Source: JAIYDJ01 sp031398695 (GTDB lineage Bacteria > Pseudomonadota > Alphaproteobacteria > Rhodobacterales > Rhodobacteraceae). From it: DNA of 35,940 nt. Below the pieces are notes generated by a model. The model was not told the DNA's origin. It did not search any database and was given only the letters and a program-made list of their open reading frames with translations. Made by a program: the position numbers and the translations under genes. The number at the start of each line of letters is the position of its first letter. The first letter of the stretch is position 1. Shown here in pieces: positions 7,450 through 15,910 of this stretch. The DNA is taken from the NCBI GenBank assembly GCA_031398695.1, contig JANNNU010000113.1, positions 1 to 35,940 of the forward strand. The letters are read 5' to 3'.

Positions 7450-8027
7450 CCGCGCCGACCCGTCGCAAGCGGCGCGCGCAGGCCGGGCGCGGGGCGTTGC
7501 TGATTCTGGCGCTGTTTCTCGCGACGTCGGGCGCGCTTCGGCTGGGGGCCGGCCTGGGGTCTGCCATGGCCAACGCGCCCGAACCGGCCGCCATGACCGA
7601 CGCCCCGCTCGACTGCCCTGCGCCGCCGCTGGCCTTGGCTGAGGCGTTGCTGGCGCGCGCGACTGTGGTTGCGCGTCAGGAGGCGGCCCTGGCCGACCGG
7701 ATGGCCGCCCTCGATCTGGCCGAGGCCGCCATCACCACCCGGCTGGCCGATCTGGAGGCGGCCGAGAACGAGCTGAAGGCCACGCTCGCCCTCGCCGACG
7801 GTGCTGCGGAAAACGATCTGGCACGCCTGACGGCGGTCTACGAATCGATGAAGCCGGCAGAGGCCGCTGCTCTTTTCACCGCGATGGCGCCCGAATTTGC
7901 CGCGGGTTTTCTGGGCCGGATGCGCCCGGAAAGCGCCGCCGCGGTGCTGTCGGGCATGACCCCTGAGACGGCCTACGGAATTTCCGCGCTGATTGCGGGG
8001 CGCAATGCGCTGGTTCCGAAGAACTGA
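7446..8027 (+). CDS. motE: MotE-family flagellar motility protein
   Basis: 193-aa protein. A basic N-terminus (TRRKRRAQ) precedes one hydrophobic segment at about 16-36, which may be an anchor or uncleaved signal. A periplasmic helical region with a likely coiled coil at about 70-115 (VARQEAALADRMAAL, RLADLEAAENELKA) follows. The C-terminal part (YESMKPAEAAALFTAMAPE, FLGRMRPESAAAVLSGM) resembles the MgtE-N-like repeat of COG3334. In Sinorhizobium MotE is a periplasmic chaperone for MotC, a protein needed for stator function. Overlaps its upstream neighbour by 4 bases and precedes motA by 63. The family match is strong; the chaperone role here is inferred. A possible client is the product of 8957-11173. 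Confidence 0.75.
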   Translation: MTAPTRRKRRAQAGRGALLILALFLATSGALRLGAGLGSAMANAPEPAAMTDAPLDCPAPPLALAEALLARATVVARQEAALADRMAALDLAEAAITTRLADLEAAENELKATLALADGAAENDLARLTAVYESMKPAEAAALFTAMAPEFAAGFLGRMRPESAAAVLSGMTPETAYGISALIAGRNALVPKN

Positions 8028-8090
8028 GTGAGGGTTTCTTAACGCGCGCCTGCGAGGGTCGCGTCAACGGCAGTCCACAAAGGGAAAACC

Positions 8091-8960
8091 ATGTTCGGTG
8101 TCATCGGTATCGTCGTGATCCTCGTGATGGTGTTCGGCGGATTCGTCATCCACGGCGGCAGTCTGGAGCCGATCCTGCATGCTCTGCCGTTCGAGATGAT
8201 CATGATCGGGGGTGCGGCGGTCGGGGCGTTCCTCGTCTCGAACGACCTTGCCGCGGTCAAGCAGACGCTGCGCGACACCGGGAAGGTCTTCAAGGGACCG
8301 AAATGGAAACCGGCCGACTATCGCGACCTGCTGTGCGTGCTCTTCGAGCTGATCCGTCTTGCTCGCAGCAATCCGGTCGGCCTGGAGGAGCACATCGAGA
8401 ATCCGCACGAGTCGACGCTGTTCGGCAAGTATCCCAAGATCCAGCACGATCATGAGGCGGTCGATCTGATCTGCGACACGCTGCGCGCCGCCTCGATGAA
8501 CTACGACGATCCGCATCAGGTGGAGGAAGTGCTCGACAAGCGGATGGAGGCGGCGCAGATCCACGCCCTGCATTCGAGCCACGCCCTGCAACAGATGGCC
8601 GACGCGCTGCCGGCGCTGGGCATCGTCGCGGCGGTTCTGGGGGTGATCAAGACAATGGGATCGATCGACCAGCCGCCCGAGGTGCTGGGTGCGATGATCG
8701 GCTCGGCGCTGGTCGGAACGTTTCTGGGGGTGTTTCTGGCCTATGGGATCGTCGGCCCGTTTTCCACGCGCGTGAAGGCGGTCGTGGACGAGGACGGACA
8801 TTTCTATCAGCTGATCCGCGAGGTGCTGATTGCCAATCTGCACAAACACCCGACCAACATCTGCATCGAGGTCGGCCGTCAGAACTCGCCTCACCACGTG
8901 CGGCCCAGCTTTTCCGAAGTGGAAGAGGCGTTGCGCGGTCTGAAGCAGGAGGCGGCATGA
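8091..8960 (+). CDS. motA: Flagellar motor stator protein MotA
   Basis: 289-aa ion-channel stator subunit with four predicted membrane helices: two at the N-terminus (IGIVVILVMVFGGFVI and MIMIGGAAVGAFLV) and two late (ALGIVAAVLGVIKTMG and SALVGTFLGVFLAYGIVGP). The cytoplasmic loop carries LLCVLFELIRLARSNPVGLEEH, the charged segment that meets FliG, and the family motif FHSSHAL-like HSSHALQQMADALPALG is present. Length fits the H+-type MotA of alphaproteobacteria. ATG has AGGG upstream. The stop overlaps the next gene by 4 bases (ATGA). MotB is not adjacent and not in the window. Confidence 0.95.
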   Translation: MFGVIGIVVILVMVFGGFVIHGGSLEPILHALPFEMIMIGGAAVGAFLVSNDLAAVKQTLRDTGKVFKGPKWKPADYRDLLCVLFELIRLARSNPVGLEEHIENPHESTLFGKYPKIQHDHEAVDLICDTLRAASMNYDDPHQVEEVLDKRMEAAQIHALHSSHALQQMADALPALGIVAAVLGVIKTMGSIDQPPEVLGAMIGSALVGTFLGVFLAYGIVGPFSTRVKAVVDEDGHFYQLIREVLIANLHKHPTNICIEVGRQNSPHHVRPSFSEVEEALRGLKQEAA

Positions 8961-11173
8961 TCCGGGTCCTGTGGTTGCTGTGGTTTGCCTGCGCGCTGCC
9001 GGGCATCGGTGTGGCGCAACCGGTCGCGGTCACGTCGGGCGAGCATGAGGGGTTTACCCGGCTGGTGTTCGACTACGGCAATCCGGTGGATTGGCAGATC
9101 GGGCGCACCACGGACGGCTATGAGCTGCGCCTGGGCGACGCGGCGCCGGCCTATGATCTTACCGGGGTTTACGATCTGATCGGTCGAGGGAGGCTCGCCT
9201 CGATCTGGGTCGATCCCGAAAGCCGCGCCCTGCGCATCGGCATCGGTTGTGCATGCCATGCGCAACCCTTCGAGTTTCGGCCGGGAATCGTCGTGGTCGA
9301 CCTCAAGGACGGACCGCCCCAGCAGGCTTCGGCGTTCGAAGTGGCCCTGACGGGCGAAGCGGTTCCCGATCTCGCGCCGCGCCCCGCACCGCGTCCGCGC
9401 GCGCGGCCGGCACGCTTCGCGCGACCGACGTCGTCCGTCCCGGCCGAAGGGTACGACTGGACGCAGGCGCTGCTCGGCCCGCCGCAGTCACGCCAAGCAA
9501 TGCCGATGCCCGAGCCCGCCCGCCCGCTGCTTCCCGGTGCAGACCCCGCACTGCAGCCCTTGCGCGATGAACTGCTGCAAGAGTTGAGCCGCGGGGCCGC
9601 ACGGGGCGTCGTCGATCTGGCCTTGCCCGATCTTCTGGATGTGCCGCCGTCCGGCCCCGGTGCCGTCCAGATCCGGATCGGCGCGCTGCCCGGCGTTCGG
9701 GTCGAAAGCGACGGCGACGTGCATACCGCGGTGACGGGAGAAGGCGACGCCTGCGTGGCCGATGATCGTCTCGACTTCGCCAACTGGGGGACCGATGCGC
9801 CTGTCGCCGACCAGATGGCCGATGCCCGCGCAGCCCTGATCGGCGAATTCGACACGCCGGACCCGGATGCCGCCGTGCGCGCCGTGCGGTTCTTGCTGTT
9901 CATCGGATTCGGGGCCGAGGCGCAGCAGGTCTTGGGGCAGATCCCGACGCCGCATCCGGAGGCCGCCGTCCTCGCAAGTCTCGCGCATCTCCTCGATGAC
10001 AGTCCCGACCCGGCGCCCGCCTTCCGCGGCATGGCTGCCTGCGATACGGCGGCCGCGCTCTGGGCCGTGCTGGGGCACCCTGCCCTGCAACGTGGCACGA
10101 CCTTTGACCGCGCGGCGGTCTTGCGCACGTTTTCCGCATTGCCCGTGCACCTGCGCCGCCTGATCGGCCCACCGCTGGTCGACCGGTTGCGCGCCCTCGA
10201 CGATGCCGATGCGGCCCAGTCCGTGCGCGATGCGATCCTGCGGGCCCCGGGGGATGCCGGCCCAGCCGTCGAGGTGATGGAAGCGCGGCTCGCGCTCCAC
10301 AACGGCGATCCCGCCGCGGCAGAAGAGCGACTTGCCCCGCTGACCGCCATATCCGGCCCCGCGACCCCCGACGCGATGCTGGCGCAGGTCGAAACTCATC
10401 TGGCGCAGCGCTCGCCGATGACGCCCGATCAGATCACTGCGCTCGAGGCCTTGCTGCATGAACGCCGCGACGGACCGGACGCCCCGCGCTTTGCCCGGGC
10501 GTTGACCGTGGCACGCGCTCTTGCCGGTGATTTCGACCGGGCCTTCCTTGATCTGCCCGATGTGCCGTCCTCCGCATCCGATGTCTGGTCGCTTCTGGCC
10601 GAGGTCGGGCCGAACTCGGCGCTTCTGGCGCATGCCATCCCGCCGGACGGGCAGACGCCGCAGGTATCCGCATCTGTGGCGGCGACGCTGGCGCGTCGTC
10701 TGGTCGACCTTGGGTTTGCCGCGCAGGCTGCGGCATGGCTGCAGCAGGTGCCGAAGCCGGACACCGAACTGGCCGCCCGGATCGCCGTTCAAACCGGCGA
10801 TGCGCGGTCCGCGCTGCGCCTGCTGGCCGGATCGGATAATCCTGCGCTGTTGCCGCTGCGTACGGCCGCCCTGGCGCAACTGGCTGACGAAGCCGCGCTG
10901 GCCGCCGTGTTGGCCGAAAGTGGCCAGGAAGAGGCACGCTGGCGCGCCGTGAGCCGTGCGCGCGATTGGGCGCAACTCGCGCAGTCCGGTCCGATGCCGC
11001 TGCAGTCGCTGGCCGTTGCCGCAATCGGGGAGCCGACCGAAGCGCCCTCCGCAATAGCCCCATCCGGACCGCTGGCGCAAAGCGCCTCGCTGCTCGACGC
11101 AAGTGCACGCACGCGCGGCGAAATCGCCGATCTGCTCGCAACGGTCAGCGGTCCGACGCCGCCCAAGCCCTGA
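8957..11173 (+). CDS. Large secreted AMIN-like/helical-repeat protein co-transcribed with motA
   Basis: 738-aa protein of unknown function. Residues 1-20 are a signal peptide (VLWLLWFACALPGIGVA|Q). Residues ~22-120 look like an AMIN-type beta domain: EHEGFTRLVFDYGNPVDW, GYELRLGD, then IVVVDLKDGPP; AMIN domains bind periplasmic envelope components such as peptidoglycan. A C-x-C pair (98, 100) lies in it. Residues ~125-200 are Pro/Ala/Arg-rich linker. From ~270 to the end the chain is Ala/Leu-rich and helical with repeated short helices, like TPR/HEAT-type solenoids (AVRAVRFLLFIGFGAEAQQVL, RRLVDLGFAAQAAAWLQQV). The start overlaps the motA stop by 4 bases. I infer a periplasmic motor-associated scaffold; a functional counterpart of rhizobial MotC is possible. 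No enzyme motif is seen. Confidence 0.7.
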   Translation: MIRVLWLLWFACALPGIGVAQPVAVTSGEHEGFTRLVFDYGNPVDWQIGRTTDGYELRLGDAAPAYDLTGVYDLIGRGRLASIWVDPESRALRIGIGCACHAQPFEFRPGIVVVDLKDGPPQQASAFEVALTGEAVPDLAPRPAPRPRARPARFARPTSSVPAEGYDWTQALLGPPQSRQAMPMPEPARPLLPGADPALQPLRDELLQELSRGAARGVVDLALPDLLDVPPSGPGAVQIRIGALPGVRVESDGDVHTAVTGEGDACVADDRLDFANWGTDAPVADQMADARAALIGEFDTPDPDAAVRAVRFLLFIGFGAEAQQVLGQIPTPHPEAAVLASLAHLLDDSPDPAPAFRGMAACDTAAALWAVLGHPALQRGTTFDRAAVLRTFSALPVHLRRLIGPPLVDRLRALDDADAAQSVRDAILRAPGDAGPAVEVMEARLALHNGDPAAAEERLAPLTAISGPATPDAMLAQVETHLAQRSPMTPDQITALEALLHERRDGPDAPRFARALTVARALAGDFDRAFLDLPDVPSSASDVWSLLAEVGPNSALLAHAIPPDGQTPQVSASVAATLARRLVDLGFAAQAAAWLQQVPKPDTELAARIAVQTGDARSALRLLAGSDNPALLPLRTAALAQLADEAALAAVLAESGQEEARWRAVSRARDWAQLAQSGPMPLQSLAVAAIGEPTEAPSAIAPSGPLAQSASLLDASARTRGEIADLLATVSGPTPPKP

Positions 11174-11291
11174 CCCGAAAAATCCATCGGCTCATCACGG
11201 AAAGTGCAAAGGGCGGCCTCGTCCTTACCAATCGGAAAGTTTTGTCCGGTAGCCTTGCTAAGACGTCGCGCAGCAGGCGCGATCCGACCGG

Positions 11292-11975
11292 GTGAAACCC
11301 ATGGCGATCCGTGCCCCGACCCTTTGCTGTCTTGCGCTGTGCCTGTTGCCGGGACCAGCTGCCAGCCGTCTGGATACCGCTGCGCTGTGCGATGCGGCGG
11401 CACGTGACGCCGCCCGCGCCAGCGAGACGCCGCTTGTGGTACTTCTCGCGATCACCCGGGTCGAAACCGGTCGCGGCACCGGCGAGGCGATCGAGCCATG
11501 GCCCTGGACGATCAACCAGGCGGGCCAAGGCCAGTGGTTCGACACGGCGGCCGAAGCCGCGGAGGCCGCCGAAACCGCGCTCGCGGACGGCACGGGCAAT
11601 CTCGATATCGGCTGCTTTCAGTTAAACCATCGCTGGCACGGACCCCGGTTCAGTTCCTTGGACCAGATGTTCGACCCGCAAGCCAACGCCCGGTATGCGG
11701 CGGGCTTTCTGTCAGACCTCCATCGCGAAACCGGCAGCTGGCCCTTGGCGATCTCGGCCTATCATTCGCGCAACGCCGGACCGGCCGCCGCCTATCTTGC
11801 ACGGTTCGAAACCGTTCTGGCCGGATTGCAACGCGTGCCCGACATCGACAACGCGAAACCCCCGTCACCTCGCCGCAACGCATACCCGTTGCTGCACGCG
11901 GGTTCGCCGGGCACGGGGGGCTCGCTGGTCCCGCGCGTTGCGGGCAACACCCCTTTCATCGGAGCCGCACTCTGA
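11292..11975 (+). CDS. Flagellar lytic transglycosylase (SLT domain)
   Basis: 227-aa periplasmic peptidoglycan lyase, probably the enzyme that opens the wall for the rod, as SltF does in Rhodobacter. A signal peptide covers about residues 1-25 (LCCLALCLLPGPAAS). The SLT fold is shown by LLAITRVETGRG, with catalytic Glu58, by NLDIGCFQLNHRWHG and by AISAYHSRNAGPA. The start is GTG at 11292; an in-frame ATG at 11301 also leaves the signal intact. It begins 118 bases after the 738-aa gene and ends 1 base before flhA. It complements FlgJ (25728-26021), which lacks its own muramidase domain. Confidence 0.88.
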   Translation: MKPMAIRAPTLCCLALCLLPGPAASRLDTAALCDAAARDAARASETPLVVLLAITRVETGRGTGEAIEPWPWTINQAGQGQWFDTAAEAAEAAETALADGTGNLDIGCFQLNHRWHGPRFSSLDQMFDPQANARYAAGFLSDLHRETGSWPLAISAYHSRNAGPAAAYLARFETVLAGLQRVPDIDNAKPPSPRRNAYPLLHAGSPGTGGSLVPRVAGNTPFIGAAL

Positions 11976-11976
11976 C

Positions 11977-14055
11977 ATGCCCACCCTGCGCCTGACCGCC
12001 ACGACCTTGTTCCAACCGACGATTCTTCTCGCGCTCGCGCTGATGGGGGTCATCGTGATGATGGTCCTGCCGGTGCCCGCCTGGATGCTGGATATCGGGC
12101 TCGCGCTGTCCTTCGCGCTGGCGATCCTGATGCTGACCGTCACTCTGTTCATCGACCGACCGCTGGACTTCTCGGCCTTCCCCACCATTCTGCTGGCGTC
12201 GTTGATGCTGCGGCTGTCGCTCAACGTGTCGTCCACCAAGCTGATCATCGGCCAGGGCCACACCGGCACCGATGCCGCCGGCCACGTGATCGAAGGCTTT
12301 GCCGAATTCATAATGGCCGGCAATCTGTTGCTCGGGATCGTCGTGTTCTGCGTGCTGATGATCGTGAACTTCGTCGTGATCACCAAGGGCGCGGGCCGGA
12401 TGGCAGAGGTCGGCGCACGCTTTGCGCTCGACGGGATGCCGGGCAAGCAGTTGGCCATCGATGCCGACATGGCTGCGGGGGCGATCTCGCATGCCGAGGC
12501 AAAGGCCCGCCGCGAACGCGAGCTGGCGGAAACCACCTTCTTCGGTTCGCTCGACGGCGTGTCGAAGTTCGTGAAGGGCGACGCGGTGGCGAGCCTGCTG
12601 ATCACCGCCCTGAACATCGTCGTCGGGCTGATCATGGGCACGCTCTATCACGACATGCCGCTGGCCGAGGCGTTCGAAGTGTATGCCATCCTGACCGTCG
12701 GCGACAGTCTGGTCAGCCAGATCCCGGCGGTGATCATCTCTGTCGCGGCTGCGCTGCTTCTTGCGCGAGGCGGGGCGACGGGGGCCACCGACGTGTCTTT
12801 CTTTGCCCAGCTTGGCCGCTATCCGGGCGCGTTGGGCACCGTTGCGGCGCTGATGGCGCTGTTGGCGATCGTGCCGGGCATGCCGTTCCTGCCCTTCATG
12901 GGTGCCGCTTGCGGTCTTGGCTATCTGGCGTGGCGCGCCTACCGATCCGCTGCCGTCAGCCCCGACGATCCCGCCCCCACGGCAGAGGCGCCCGCCCGCA
13001 AGGGCATCGGCGACGTGCTGGATTTTGACGAGATTCACATCGAATTCGCCCCGAACCTCGTGGCGATGGTGCTCGACCCGGCGACCGGGCTCGACAGCCG
13101 CATCTTCAACATGCGCAACCATGTCGCCGCCAGCTTCGGGCTGATCCTGCCCGAGATGCGCCTGACCGATGAGCCGACGCTGCCGCCCGGCACCTACCGC
13201 ATCCGTCTGCAAGGCGTCGAGCGGGTGCGCGACAGGCTGATGCCGGACCGCGTCCTGGTCCTGCTGACCGATGGTGTGACGGCGCCCGAAGGCGTGGACA
13301 TCCGCGAACCGGTCTATGGCGCGCCGGCGCGCTGGATCCGCCCCGACCATCAGGACACCGCGGCCCTGTCGGGCCTGACCGTCGTCTCGCCGCCCGAAGT
13401 TCTGGCGACCCACCTGCTGGAGGTGATCCGCGGCAACCTTGCGCGGCTTTTGTCGATGCGCGGTCTGCGGCGGCTGATGGAGGAATTCAGCAATGTCTCG
13501 GACCCCGCGCGGGCCGAATCGAACAAGCGGTTGCTCGACGAACTGATCCCCGACAAGGTGCCGGTCGATCTGCTGCTGACCGTGCTGCGCCTGCTGTTGG
13601 AGGAACGCGTCTCGATCCGCAATCTGCCGCTGATCCTCGAGGCGATCGCCGAGTCGCGCAGCCTCGGCACGCCCGAGGCGGTGTGCGAACATGTGCGCCA
13701 GCGGCTGGGATTCCAGCTGGTCGCGGAACTGAAACGCGAAGATGGCACCATTCCCCTGATCCAGCTTGCGGCGGATTGGGAAAAGACCTTTGCCGCCCAC
13801 CAGATCGACGGCGACCGCGGGCTGCGCGATGTGGCGCTGCCGCCGGACCAGTTCAGCCGATTGGCGAATGGACTTGCCGACAAGCTGAATCGCGCGGCCG
13901 AGAAGGGGGCCTATCCCGCGATCGTCACCTCGTCGCTGCGCCGGCGGTTCCTCCGGACCGTGATGGGAGCCAAGGGGTTGACCGCGCCCGTCCTGTCTTA
14001 CGAAGAGATCGGGATGGAGGCGCGACCGGCCATGTTGGGCGTCGTGCCCGCATGA
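11977..14055 (+). CDS. flhA: Flagellar export gate protein FlhA
   Basis: 692-aa core of the type III export gate. Eight membrane segments fill the first ~320 residues (from TILLALALMGVIVMMVLPVP to FLPFMGAACGLGYL). The FHIPEP-family stretch RLSLNVSSTKLIIGQG and the signature MPGKQLAIDADMAAGAI are present. A linker then leads to the cytoplasmic domain (LDFDEIHIEFAPNLVAMV, RDRLMPDRVLVLL, LLDELIPDKVPVDLLLTVLR, AKGLTAPVLSYEEIG) that docks substrates and chaperones. The frame is open to 11695 inside the transglycosylase gene, but homology starts at MPTLRLTATTLFQP, so I use the ATG at 11977, with GGAG 12 bases upstream. The stop overlaps fliR by 4 bases. Confidence 0.96.
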   Translation: MPTLRLTATTLFQPTILLALALMGVIVMMVLPVPAWMLDIGLALSFALAILMLTVTLFIDRPLDFSAFPTILLASLMLRLSLNVSSTKLIIGQGHTGTDAAGHVIEGFAEFIMAGNLLLGIVVFCVLMIVNFVVITKGAGRMAEVGARFALDGMPGKQLAIDADMAAGAISHAEAKARRERELAETTFFGSLDGVSKFVKGDAVASLLITALNIVVGLIMGTLYHDMPLAEAFEVYAILTVGDSLVSQIPAVIISVAAALLLARGGATGATDVSFFAQLGRYPGALGTVAALMALLAIVPGMPFLPFMGAACGLGYLAWRAYRSAAVSPDDPAPTAEAPARKGIGDVLDFDEIHIEFAPNLVAMVLDPATGLDSRIFNMRNHVAASFGLILPEMRLTDEPTLPPGTYRIRLQGVERVRDRLMPDRVLVLLTDGVTAPEGVDIREPVYGAPARWIRPDHQDTAALSGLTVVSPPEVLATHLLEVIRGNLARLLSMRGLRRLMEEFSNVSDPARAESNKRLLDELIPDKVPVDLLLTVLRLLLEERVSIRNLPLILEAIAESRSLGTPEAVCEHVRQRLGFQLVAELKREDGTIPLIQLAADWEKTFAAHQIDGDRGLRDVALPPDQFSRLANGLADKLNRAAEKGAYPAIVTSSLRRRFLRTVMGAKGLTAPVLSYEEIGMEARPAMLGVVPA

Positions 14056-14831
14056 CCGACCTGTTCGGCGGGCTCACGCAGCTGGCAGGCCAGACGGAAG
14101 GCTGGCTCTGGTCCGCGTGTCTGGTGTTCTGCCGCGTCGGCGCCGTCATGGCCCTGATGCCCGGCTTTGGCGAACAGTTGGTCCCCGCACGGATCCGGCT
14201 AGTGCTGACGCTAGCCTTCACCGCGATTATCACACCCGCCGTCCTGCCGCAGATCGCACCGTCGGATTGCAGCCTGGTGCTGCCCGTCGCGGTCGAGGTC
14301 ACGGCTGGGCTCGCGATCGGACTGGGGCTGCGCCTGTTCGTGATGGCCTTGCAGATGGCCGGCATGATGATGGCGCAGGCCACGTCGCTGGCACAGGTTT
14401 TCGGCGGCATGGCGCCCGAACCGCAGCCGGCGATCGGCAACATGCTGGTGTCGGCGGGACTGGCCCTCGCCGTGGTGTCCGGATTGCATGTGCGGGCGGC
14501 CGAACTGATGATCCTGTCCTACACGATCCTGCCACCGGGCCGGCTGGCTGCGCCGGGGGACATGGCAACCTGGGGGCTGGCGGAAATCGCCCGCGCCTTC
14601 AGCCTCGCGTTCATGCTGGCGGCCCCGTTCACCATCGCGGCATTGCTTTACAACGTAGCACTGGGCGTGATCAACCGGGCGATGCCGCAACTGATGGTGT
14701 CGTTCGTGGGCGCGCCCGCCCTGACGCTGGGCGGGCTGATCTTGCTTGCCATCGTGGCCCCGCTGGCCCTGGCGCTGTGGCTGTTCGAGTTCAATGCCTT
14801 CCTTAGCGATCCGTTCGGCGCGCCGCCATGA
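14052..14831 (+). CDS. fliR: Flagellar export gate protein FliR
   Basis: 259-aa polytopic inner-membrane protein of the FliPQR gate. About six hydrophobic segments are visible, including WLWSACLVFCRVGAVMALMPGFG, IRLVLTLAFTAIITPAVL, AVEVTAGLAIGLGLRLFVMALQ and, late, PALTLGGLILLAIVAPLALAL. The N-terminal R-x-G-a...P.fG and the later MMMAQATSLAQVFGG motif are family features. The frame runs on from 13683, inside flhA, but the ATG at 14052 starts the conserved sequence and overlaps the flhA stop by 4 bases. The end overlaps flhB by 4 bases, giving a tightly coupled flhA-fliR-flhB set. Confidence 0.95.
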   Translation: MTDLFGGLTQLAGQTEGWLWSACLVFCRVGAVMALMPGFGEQLVPARIRLVLTLAFTAIITPAVLPQIAPSDCSLVLPVAVEVTAGLAIGLGLRLFVMALQMAGMMMAQATSLAQVFGGMAPEPQPAIGNMLVSAGLALAVVSGLHVRAAELMILSYTILPPGRLAAPGDMATWGLAEIARAFSLAFMLAAPFTIAALLYNVALGVINRAMPQLMVSFVGAPALTLGGLILLAIVAPLALALWLFEFNAFLSDPFGAPP

Positions 14832-15910
14832 GCGAGGAAGACGCCGGCGACAAGGAACACGCGCCGTCCCAGAAGCGGCTGGACGATGCCCGCAAGCGCG
14901 GCGAGGTCCCGAAATCGGCCGAGCTGATCACCGCGGCCAGTTATGCCGGTCTGCTCGTGGCCGGTCTGGTCGCGGGCGGGGCCGCGTTGCTGCGCGCGGG
15001 TGAGACGGGGGCGATGTTGCTGGGCCAGGCAGACAGGATGGCGCCGGTGTTTCTGGCCTCGGCCCGTCCGCCCGCGGGCGGGCTGATGCTGTCGCTGTCG
15101 GCGACCCTGGCGCCGCTGTTCTTGCTGCCGATGGCAGCGGCCTTGTTTGCCGTTCTTGCGCAGCGCGCGCTGGTGTTTGCGCCCGAAAAACTTCAACCCA
15201 AGCTGTCGCGCATTTCGCCCTTTTCCAACGCCAAGCAGAAATTCGGGCGCGAGGGGCTGGTGGCCTTTGCCCAAAGCACCGCAAAGCTGCTGGTCGTCGG
15301 CACCGTCCTGGGGCTGTTCATGACGCGCCACGCCGATGCGATCCTGATGAGCCTGCACATGACGCCTGCACAGTCGAGCGCGGCGATGGTGCGGATCCTG
15401 CTCGACTTCCTGTTTCTCGTGCTGTTGATCGCGGGGGTGTTTGGCGGGATCGATTATCTCTGGCAGCTTCACTTGCACAGCTTTCGCAACCGGATGTCTC
15501 GCAAGGAGATGATGGACGAGATGAAGGACAGCGAGGGCGATCCCCACGTCAAGCAGCACCGCCGCCAGCGGGGCCAGGAGATCGCCACGAACCGGATGCT
15601 GCTGGATGTGGCGCGGGCGGATGTGATCATCGTCAATCCAACGCATTATGCCGTGGCCCTGAAATGGCAGCGCAGCGACCGGACGGCACCGATCTGCCTT
15701 GCCAAGGGCATCGACGAGGTTGCCGCCCGCATCCGGGAGAAGGCCGCCGAAGCCGGAGTGCCGCTGCACAGCGATCCCCCCACCGCGCGCGCGCTGCACG
15801 CCTCGGTCGAGATCGGCGCCGCGATCCGCCCCGAACACTACCGCGCCGTGGCCGCCGCCATCCGGTTTTCCGAGGCAATGCGGCGCCGTACCCCGAGGAC
15901 GAGACGATGA
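14828..15910 (+). CDS. flhB: Flagellar export specificity switch protein FlhB
   Basis: 360-aa export-gate protein that switches substrate class from rod/hook to filament when FliK signals hook completion. The N-terminus has the typical SQKRLDDARKRGEVPKSAEL, then four membrane helices, a linker (RKEMMDEMKDSEGDPHVKQHRR) and the autocleavage site NPTH at residues 270-273, almost the same position as in E. coli (269-272). After it come HYAVALKW and VPLHSDPPTARALH, as in other FlhB proteins. All cleavage residues are intact. It overlaps fliR and the following 113-aa gene by 4 bases each. Confidence 0.96.
   Translation: MSEEDAGDKEHAPSQKRLDDARKRGEVPKSAELITAASYAGLLVAGLVAGGAALLRAGETGAMLLGQADRMAPVFLASARPPAGGLMLSLSATLAPLFLLPMAAALFAVLAQRALVFAPEKLQPKLSRISPFSNAKQKFGREGLVAFAQSTAKLLVVGTVLGLFMTRHADAILMSLHMTPAQSSAAMVRILLDFLFLVLLIAGVFGGIDYLWQLHLHSFRNRMSRKEMMDEMKDSEGDPHVKQHRRQRGQEIATNRMLLDVARADVIIVNPTHYAVALKWQRSDRTAPICLAKGIDEVAARIREKAAEAGVPLHSDPPTARALHASVEIGAAIRPEHYRAVAAAIRFSEAMRRRTPRTRR

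Noticed and set aside
9488..11080. 530-codon antisense ORF opposite the 738-aa gene
   Set aside because: Composition (Arg/Gly/Gln/His) is shadow-like, while the plus frame has a signal peptide, domains and a 4-base overlap with motA.
8957..11173. Naming the 738-aa protein MotF or MotC
   Set aside because: Architecture and length cannot be matched to either from sequence alone; kept unnamed with the MotC analogy as inference.
11956..13800. 614-codon antisense ORF opposite flhA
   Set aside because: Its His/Arg/Gln-rich translation is the usual high-GC shadow; flhA on the other strand is fully conserved.
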